Assembly: GCF_002846395.1 (NCBI RefSeq)
Contig: NZ_PJMU01000002.1
Location: 1,240,001 to 1,304,000 of the forward strand
Source of the DNA: Pontibacter ramchanderi
GTDB lineage: Bacteria; Bacteroidota; Bacteroidia; Cytophagales; Hymenobacteraceae
Direction: 5' to 3'
DNA: 64,000 nt
Shown here: positions 61,335 through 64,000 of the stretch, one piece after another
Layout of the letters: every line of letters begins with the position of its first letter
Position numbering within the stretch: position 1 is the first letter of the stretch
Program-made: the position numbers and the translations under genes
The notes under the pieces: generated by a model
Databases searched by the model: none
What the model was told of the DNA's origin: nothing
What the model saw: only the letters and a program-made list of their open reading frames with translations

Positions 61335-62246
61335 ATGGATGAAATGATGACACTTCCGGTGATACAACCCAATGCTAAGCCCGAGGGGCTCAATGCTTTG
61401 GGCCAGCCCCGCAAGCCAAACTGGCTGCGTGTAAAGCTGCCGGTAGGGAAAGAGTATGCGAAGGTAAGAAACATCGTAGACGAATATAAACTGCATACCA
61501 TCTGTGAGAGCGGTAACTGCCCGAACATGGGCGAGTGCTGGGGTGCCGGTACAGCCACTTTCATGATTCTGGGCAATGTGTGCACACGCAGCTGCTCCTT
61601 CTGCGCCGTGGCTACGGGCCGCCCCAACGAATACGATGTAGACGAGCCGCGCCGTGTCGCTGAAGCGATTCAGCTGATGGGTGTGAAGCACGCCGTAATA
61701 ACCTCCGTTAACCGCGACGAGCTGAAGGATCGCGGTGCTGCCATCTGGCACGAGACCGTGCGCCTGGTAAAAGAGCTTTCTCCTGCCACTACAATCGAAA
61801 CCCTTATACCTGATGTGAAGGCCAGCTGGGACGCGCTGATCACCATGATCTCGCCAGGCCAGGAAGTGGTATCACACAACATGGAAACAGTGAAGGAACT
61901 GTACCGCCGTGTAAGGCCGCAGGCCAAGTACGACCGCAGCTTGGAGCAGATCCGCCGCACCAAAGAGTATGGCAAGCGCACCAAAACGGGCATTATGCTA
62001 GGCTTAGGCGAAACGCGCGAGCAGGTATACCAGGCCATGGACGATCTGGCGGCCAACGGTTGCGACATCTTAACGCTGGGCCAGTACCTGCAGCCAACCA
62101 AGCTGCATATTGAGGTAGCGGAGTTTATTCACCCTGACTTGTTTGAGCACTATCGTGAGGAAGGCCTGAAGCGCGGAATCAAGTATGTGGAGTCTGGTCC
62201 GCTGGTGCGCTCATCTTATCATGCTGAGCGCCACGTACATGTGTAG
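61335..62246 (+). CDS. lipA: Lipoyl synthase
   Basis: A radical-SAM enzyme that inserts two sulfur atoms into octanoyl groups on lipoyl domains, 303 residues. Both iron-sulfur sites are present: the auxiliary cluster CxxxxCxxxxxC in [14 protein letters not shown] near 56-69 and the radical-SAM CxxxCxxC in [10 protein letters not shown] near 81-90. The C-terminal RSSYHAER motif near 293-300 is also conserved. It serves E2 proteins of 2-oxoacid dehydrogenases; the fused E1 gene lies 2 kb upstream. It has its own promoter and a terminator after it. Confidence 0.97.
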   Translation: MDEMMTLPVIQPNAKPEGLNALGQPRKPNWLRVKLPVGKEYAKVRNIVDEYKLHTICESGNCPNMGECWGAGTATFMILGNVCTRSCSFCAVATGRPNEYDVDEPRRVAEAIQLMGVKHAVITSVNRDELKDRGAAIWHETVRLVKELSPATTIETLIPDVKASWDALITMISPGQEVVSHNMETVKELYRRVRPQAKYDRSLEQIRRTKEYGKRTKTGIMLGLGETREQVYQAMDDLAANGCDILTLGQYLQPTKLHIEVAEFIHPDLFEHYREEGLKRGIKYVESGPLVRSSYHAERHVHV

Positions 62247-62302
62247 GTTTATACCGTGTATAACCTTTTAAAGAATTTTTAGAAAATTTTATTTTCTTAT
62301 TT

Positions 62303-62347
62303 GAGGTGCCCTGTCGATACCTAAATACCGGCGGGGCACTTTTTTAT
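62303..62347 (+). terminator. Intrinsic terminator after lipA
   Basis: GGTGCCC (about 62304-62310) pairs with GGGGCAC (about 62334-62340), and a T run follows. The stem may extend inward through TCG/CGG pairs. Confidence 0.75.
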
Positions 62348-62745
62348 TGTACTCATTCCCTTCCCTAAATTTCCCTACTTTGTTTAAGATTTTTTCAGTT
62401 CCTTTGCCCGCTCTAGTAACAAAAGGTATACAAAATGAGCCTTTGCAGGCAACAAAAGCCGAATTAGATTAGTATATGCGAATATTTAGACAATGCTTCA
62501 AAACTATATCTACATATTCAGATTCTTGCACTAGAAATCCAGACTGTTGAAAAAAAATTTTAACTGTAACATGTTAGAATAGTAATACAAGATTGCTGTT
62601 ATAACATTTGATATGGAAACATATATTGTATTTTTTATATTGTATTAAACCTATCTTAAATATATAAGTATCAGGATATAGTAAAAGTTTATGAAAATAC
62701 ATTTATATTTATGCCTGATCCATTACGCTTTTTTACATATTTCCT
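62348..62745. other. 398-base AT-rich gap
   Basis: A long AT-rich stretch, clearly poorer in G+C than its surroundings, leading to the last gene. It must hold that gene's promoter, but no convincing TTTG/TAnnTTTG pair was found. A GGTATAC variant of the dispersed word lies near 62426. Confidence 0.5.
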
Positions 62746-64000
62746 ATGAGTAGAATTTTACTGCTTCTCACCCTTTTTCTGTCTGCCATCCCCACCCTTA
62801 GCTTTGGGCAAACGGAAATCAACCTAGGCCGCGTAAACAGATTCATTGCATTGGCAAATGAACAGATTGTTGTGAACGGCCCGGGAACAACCTGGATTCG
62901 CGGAGACATTGGCATTAGCCCTGGCAAGGTCATTATTGGAGAAGAGTACCTGGAAGTAACAGGTAAGAAAGAAAAAGGAACAGCGCTGGCAGCAGAGGCG
63001 ATGGCTGACGCCAACAGGTTGTACCAGGAATTCATGGCCATGCAGGAGACTGAAAACCTGAACCCCAACCTGGGTAATGGCCGTGAAATTTACCCCGGTG
63101 TTTACAGTATTTCGGGCAACGCCACGATCAGCGGTATTTCACTGTTGGTGACGCAAGGCAGCAGCTCTCCCATTTTCGTGTTTAAGATCAACGGCGACCT
63201 GAAAGTAAACCCGGGCGCACTAAGCCTTTCTGGGGTAGGCGTTGAGACAAAGAATATTTACTGGGTTGTAGACGGCGATGTGGAGATTCAGGCCCCGAGT
63301 AGCCTGTACGGTAACATCATTGCAACAGGCGACATTACTTTTGGGAAAGGCGTGTCGCTGTATGGCCGGGCCATTTCCATTGGAGGCACTATTTACTTCG
63401 ACAACAACCCAACGGTGTTGCAGAACGTGACCAATGCCGACTTAACGGTAGTGAAGAACGTTGACAACAAGGATGTGGCGCTAGGGTCGCGGGTAACCTA
63501 TACCATTACGGCCAGAAACAACGGCCCGGGCATTGCGCGCAACGTGGTCGTAAAAGAGCAGATACCATCCGGCCTGAGACTAATCGAGGTAAAGCCAGCC
63601 ACAAGAGGAACGTATAACATAGAGAGAAACGAGTGGGTGATTGGCGACATGGACGTGTTCGAGAGCCAAAACATTCGCCTGGTGTTTGAAGTGACTGGAA
63701 CCGGCAATATCAAGAACGAGGTAATTATTATCGGTGATGACCCGGACCCGAATCCGAATGACGATAAGGATGACGAAGAGATCGTGTTGCCGAACCTGGG
63801 CCTTACCAAGCGCATCGTAGATCCGAAATCGAGCTATAATCTGGGCGATGTGGTGGCCTACGAGATCAAGATTACGAACACATCTACAAAGGAAGAAACG
63901 AACATAAACGTAAGAGAGCAGCTGGCAAGCGGTCTCAAGTATGTGCGTCACGAAGCAACTACAGGCACTACCTACACACCTGCCACAGGCATCTATAACA
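62746..64000 (+). CDS. Secreted protein with ice-binding-like (DUF3494) and DUF11 domains, N-terminal part
   Basis: Translated by hand from ATG at 62746; open to the end of the window (418 residues so far), so it is truncated. A signal peptide (ILLLLTLFLSAIPTLSFGQ, cleaved near 22) is followed by a DUF3494 ice-binding-like beta-helix (about 25-235), with FIALANEQIVVNGPGTTW, GVYSISGNATISG and FVFKINGDLKVNPGALSLSG-type steps and VDGDVEIQAPSSLYGNIIATGDITFG. DUF11 repeats follow (from about 240, starting ADLTVVKNVDNKD, and a second near 370, LGLTKRIVDPKSS), with an acidic linker DDPDPNPNDDKDDEE between. Similar proteins are often type IX secretion substrates with a C-terminal sorting signal, not visible here. 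Ice binding itself is not proven by the fold. Confidence 0.83.
   Translation, partial: MSRILLLLTLFLSAIPTLSFGQTEINLGRVNRFIALANEQIVVNGPGTTWIRGDIGISPGKVIIGEEYLEVTGKKEKGTALAAEAMADANRLYQEFMAMQETENLNPNLGNGREIYPGVYSISGNATISGISLLVTQGSSSPIFVFKINGDLKVNPGALSLSGVGVETKNIYWVVDGDVEIQAPSSLYGNIIATGDITFGKGVSLYGRAISIGGTIYFDNNPTVLQNVTNADLTVVKNVDNKDVALGSRVTYTITARNNGPGIARNVVVKEQIPSGLRLIEVKPATRGTYNIERNEWVIGDMDVFESQNIRLVFEVTGTGNIKNEVIIIGDDPDPNPNDDKDDEEIVLPNLGLTKRIVDPKSSYNLGDVVAYEIKITNTSTKEETNINVREQLASGLKYVRHEATTGTTYTPATGIYN

Overview
The window is a chromosome segment from an aerobic member of the Bacteroidota, most like Pontibacter or its relatives in the Hymenobacteraceae. This rests on gene content (type IX secretion/gliding genes gldKLMN with a porP/sprF-type and a porW/sprE-type gene; PafA-type phosphatase; DUF5686 and DUF4407 proteins; a YtxJ bacilliredoxin; fused E1-alpha/beta), on TAnnTTTG-type -7 promoter elements, and on little use of Shine-Dalgarno sites. 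The genus is an inference. I found no tRNA, rRNA, CRISPR array, transposase or integrase.

Layout. 1-5.1 kb: end of a porP/sprF-type gene, then gldK-L-M-N, the core of the type IX secretion machine. 5.3-12.4 kb, minus strand: porW/sprE-like lipoprotein, penicillin-binding protein 1A, uvrC. 12.6-18.5 kb: ATP synthase operon (atpZ/I-like gene, small membrane protein, atpB-E-F-H-A-G; no atpD or atpC here), with two strong intercistronic hairpins. 18.6-27.1 kb: pafA phosphatase, pyrophosphatase, UbiA-like membrane protein, NAD(P)HX repair enzyme, DUF5686 outer-membrane protein, PAP2 phosphatase. 27.2-36.6 kb: complex I genes nuoA-B-C and nuoD on the minus strand, split by about 6.2 kb of plus-strand genes (two unknown proteins, an MDR oxidoreductase, a PEP-mutase/isocitrate-lyase family protein overlapping an Ada repair protein, a GNAT acetyltransferase). 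36.9-46 kb: NHLRC2-like thioredoxin/NHL protein, YczE-like protein, two tandem secreted paralogues, DinB, acylphosphatase, serine dehydratase, DUF4407 protein, aminotransferase. 46-47.7 kb: asnC divergent from an archaeal-type (AsnRS-derived) asparagine synthetase. 47.9-57.1 kb, minus strand: LutB-like protein, M28 peptidase, ispF, then a marR-aldo/keto reductase-ene reductase cluster, two PepSY-like lipoproteins and an M16 peptidase. 57.4-64 kb: fused 2-oxoacid dehydrogenase E1, small secreted proteins, ytxJ, lipA, and the start of an ice-binding-domain/DUF11 secreted protein.

The most unusual signal is not a gene. The word CAGGTATAG (reverse complement CTATACCTG) recurs through the whole window on both strands, in genes and between them. 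A scan by eye gives about 98 copies of the core GGTATAG/CTATACC, where about 8 are expected by chance, and about 42 of the full 9-mer, where about 0.5 is expected. In genes it recruits otherwise uncommon codons (ATA for Ile, CTA for Leu). It is sparse in gldKLMN and the atp operon and absent from about 2.2 kb at 28.8-31.0 kb. It behaves like a selected genomic word, comparable in density to uptake sequences or HIP1. Its function is unknown to me.

Other points of note: the split nuo operon with TAATGA-type repeats at its gene junctions and inside nuoB; a MarR operator, TTTGT-N4-ACAAA, in front of both marR and the reductase gene; the asnC/asparagine synthetase divergon; and a REP-like inverted repeat near 44.5 kb.
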